The position numbers and the translations under genes were made by a program. The notes beneath the pieces are model-generated. The model did no database searches. It had not been told where the DNA came from and saw only the letters and a program-made list of their open reading frames with translations. From positions 1 to 64,000 of the forward strand of contig JADHSV010000010.1 in the NCBI GenBank assembly GCA_016776725.1: a stretch of DNA of 64,000 nucleotides, in the 5' to 3' direction. Of this stretch, positions 62,592 to 64,000 are shown piece by piece. How positions within the stretch are numbered: the first letter of the stretch is position 1; every line of letters starts with the position of its first letter. This DNA comes from Rhodospirillales bacterium. GTDB taxonomy: Bacteria; Pseudomonadota; Alphaproteobacteria; Rhodospirillales; Shumkoniaceae.

Positions 62592-62608
62592 TGCCTAATA
62601 AATAGGCA
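62592..62608 (+). promoter_or_regulatory. Small hairpin in the dusB leader
   Basis: TGCCTA (62592-62597) pairs with TAGGCA (62603-62608) around ATAAA, about 25 bp before dusB. No T run follows. It may be an mRNA-stability or regulatory hairpin, or chance. Confidence 0.3.
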
Positions 62609-62632
62609 TCTACAAGCTCGGATATACACGTA

Positions 62633-63619
62633 ATGACCTTCACGATCGGCGCCCTTGAATTCGACCGGCCGGTAATTCTTGCGCCCATGTCTGGCGTTAC
62701 GGATTTGCCGTTCCGCCGCCTTGTCAAAAGGTGGGGGGTGGATCTGGTTGTGTCCGAAATGATCGCCAGCAACGCCATGGTTCGGGCCGCCAGCAAAACA
62801 CTTCGCATGGCGACCAGCGGCGCCGACGAATATCCGGCCGCCGTCCAGCTGGCCGGTTGCGAACCGCAGGTTATGGCTCGTGCGGCGCGGCTCAACGAAG
62901 ACCTGGGCGCGGCCATCATCGATATCAATATGGGGTGCCCCGTCAAAAAAGTGGTTAAGGGAGACGCCGGTTCGGCGCTTATGCGCGACGAGGTTCTGGC
63001 CGGTCGCATCATGAGCGCGGTCGTTGAAGCCGTGAACATTCCGGTGACGCTGAAGATGCGTACCGGATGGGACAACGACACGCGAAACGCGCCGCAAATG
63101 GCGCGCATTGCCGAGAATTGCGGGATCAAATGGGTTTGCGTCCATGGGCGAACCCGCGCCCAGTTTTATCACGGCCAGGCGGACTGGAAGTTCATTCGCA
63201 CAGTCAAGGACGCGGTCTCTATCCCGGTAATCGGCAATGGCGACGTGAATTCGGTGGAAGACGCCCAGCGGTTGCTGGCCGATTCCGGGGCCGATGGGGT
63301 CATGATCGGGCGTGGCGTCTATGGCCGCCCGTGGTTCCCCAGTCAGGTTCGCCACTATTTGGCAACGGGCGAAAAGCTCGCCGATCCGACACCGGCCGAG
63401 CAGTTGGCGACGGTCATGGAACACTACGAAAGCATGCTCGAATACTATGGTTCGCAAAGGGGCCTGCGTGTGGCGCGCAAACACTTGGGGTGGTACAGCA
63501 AGGGCCTTCCGGGGTCGGCGGAATTTCGCGCTAAAGTTAACCACACGGCCGACGTTTCCGAAGCGAAAGCACTGGTTCGCGACCTGTTCGCCCCGCTGAT
63601 TGAACGCGAGGCGGCCTGA
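62633..63619 (+). CDS. dusB: tRNA-dihydrouridine synthase DusB
   Basis: Reduces uridine in the D-loop of tRNA using FMN. The 328-aa product has [37 protein letters not shown] (the catalytic Cys in MGCPVKK), [15 protein letters not shown] and [14 protein letters not shown]. It is the gene called nifR3 in older literature and is followed directly by ntrB, three bases away. Confidence 0.96.
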   Translation: MTFTIGALEFDRPVILAPMSGVTDLPFRRLVKRWGVDLVVSEMIASNAMVRAASKTLRMATSGADEYPAAVQLAGCEPQVMARAARLNEDLGAAIIDINMGCPVKKVVKGDAGSALMRDEVLAGRIMSAVVEAVNIPVTLKMRTGWDNDTRNAPQMARIAENCGIKWVCVHGRTRAQFYHGQADWKFIRTVKDAVSIPVIGNGDVNSVEDAQRLLADSGADGVMIGRGVYGRPWFPSQVRHYLATGEKLADPTPAEQLATVMEHYESMLEYYGSQRGLRVARKHLGWYSKGLPGSAEFRAKVNHTADVSEAKALVRDLFAPLIEREAA

Positions 63620-63622
63620 CCC

Positions 63623-64000
63623 ATGAGTAAAAAAGTCGTGGCCTTGAACAAAATGCGGCGCGAGCCGTTCGTGGTTGCCGCCGACAGCATCCTGAACGCG
63701 TTGCCCATGGCCGTCGTGGTGATCGATCCCGAGGGCGCCATCGTTCACGCCAATGATGCCGGTGAACAGCTTTTTCAGGGGAGCACGGCTCACCTTCGCG
63801 GCCAATTGCTCAATGAAATGATCCCTGCGGACAATCCGCTGTTCTCCTTGATCGATCAGGCCAGAACGGACGGAAACGCCGTTTTCGAGTATGGCGTAAA
63901 CCTAAACTCGCCCCGTTTGGGCCGGTCGTTCGTCAACGTTCAGGCGCGCCCCATGGTCGAAGCGCCCGGTCATGTGGTGATCGGTATCCAGCAACGATCC
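63623..64000 (+). CDS. ntrB: Nitrogen regulation sensor kinase NtrB (partial)
   Basis: The first 126 codons, running off the window. The N-terminal region is a PAS domain (about 20-120): AADSILNALPMAVVVIDPEGAIVHANDAGEQLF, typical of NtrB (GlnL). NtrB phosphorylates NtrC under nitrogen limitation under PII control. The nifR3-ntrB-ntrC order is standard in alphaproteobacteria; ntrC should follow outside the window. Confidence 0.9.
   Translation, partial: MSKKVVALNKMRREPFVVAADSILNALPMAVVVIDPEGAIVHANDAGEQLFQGSTAHLRGQLLNEMIPADNPLFSLIDQARTDGNAVFEYGVNLNSPRLGRSFVNVQARPMVEAPGHVVIGIQQRS

Overview
The window is a gene-dense stretch of chromosome (about 58-60% G+C by eye) from an alphaproteobacterium, most likely of the Rhodospirillales type. 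The evidence is gene order and family type: rpoZ-rsh-(DUF2062)-pdxJ-acpS-lepB-rnc-era, nrdR-ribD-ribE-ribBA-ribH-nusB-thiL, bamE/cytochrome chaperone/yceD/rpmF/plsX/fabH/ihfA/MerR/tRNA-Pro, a fused ispDF, dusB-ntrB, a MucR regulator and a K+-independent H+-pyrophosphatase. I see no prophage, CRISPR array, integrase, insertion sequence or plasmid gene. Nearly everything is core metabolism and information processing.

Layout. 0-1 kb: end of a tad pilus cluster (tadB end, tadC). 1.1-5.7 kb: minus-strand genes, with a coupled thrH-GST-GST-MFS group, a family 5 uracil-DNA glycosylase and a NYN nuclease. 5.9-15.7 kb: folK, rpoZ, the stringent-response enzyme, pdxJ, acpS, lepB-rnc-era, a reverse-strand glutamate dehydrogenase, recO. 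15.7-18.2 kb: a small accessory insert between recO and parC (MAPEG, RidA, PHP phosphatase, solute-binding protein). 18.4-27 kb: parC, bioY, bpt, motAB, a flavin reductase, hemB and metY. 27.3-32.7 kb: a DUF6898-like gene and a complete livKHMGF importer. 32.8-43.5 kb: mucR, rpiB, glyA, the riboflavin operon, nusB, thiL, a FliL-like protein and hppA. 43.6-48.7 kb: outer-membrane, lipid and ribosomal genes ending at tRNA-Pro(GGG). 48.9-54.1 kb: a MacA-like adaptor with its ABC exporter, a 33-residue membrane peptide, PPK2 and a GYD protein. 54.2-60.4 kb: a repeat element, dtd, several orphan proteins, hemG, cutA and an atypical receiver protein. 60.4-64 kb: ispDF, a CcsA/YpjD-like protein, dusB and the start of ntrB.

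How the genes work together. The rib genes form one FMN-precursor pathway co-transcribed with nusB and thiL; its RibBA has lost the zinc cysteines of GTP cyclohydrolase II, so the pathway needs a GTP cyclohydrolase II from elsewhere. livKHMGF is a complete branched-chain amino-acid-type importer, with a hairpin after the binding-protein gene. plsX-fabH start phospholipid and fatty-acid synthesis. rsh, PPK2 and hppA all deal with (p)ppGpp, polyphosphate or pyrophosphate, but they are not one operon.

No clearly new multi-gene system is visible. The observations most worth following are: a 271-bp nested inverted-repeat element (54239-54509); a receiver-domain protein lacking its phospho-acceptor Asp (59491-60417); an adaptor protein with a Spy/LTXXQ-like helical insert (48877-50511); an unannotated 33-aa membrane peptide (52451-52552); a Gly-Pro-X minisatellite inside a GST; a recurring tendency to in-frame short tandem duplications in five genes; a perfect 21-bp-arm palindrome between two convergent genes; and an orphan 354-aa protein. 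Functions come from recognising families by eye; no database search was run.
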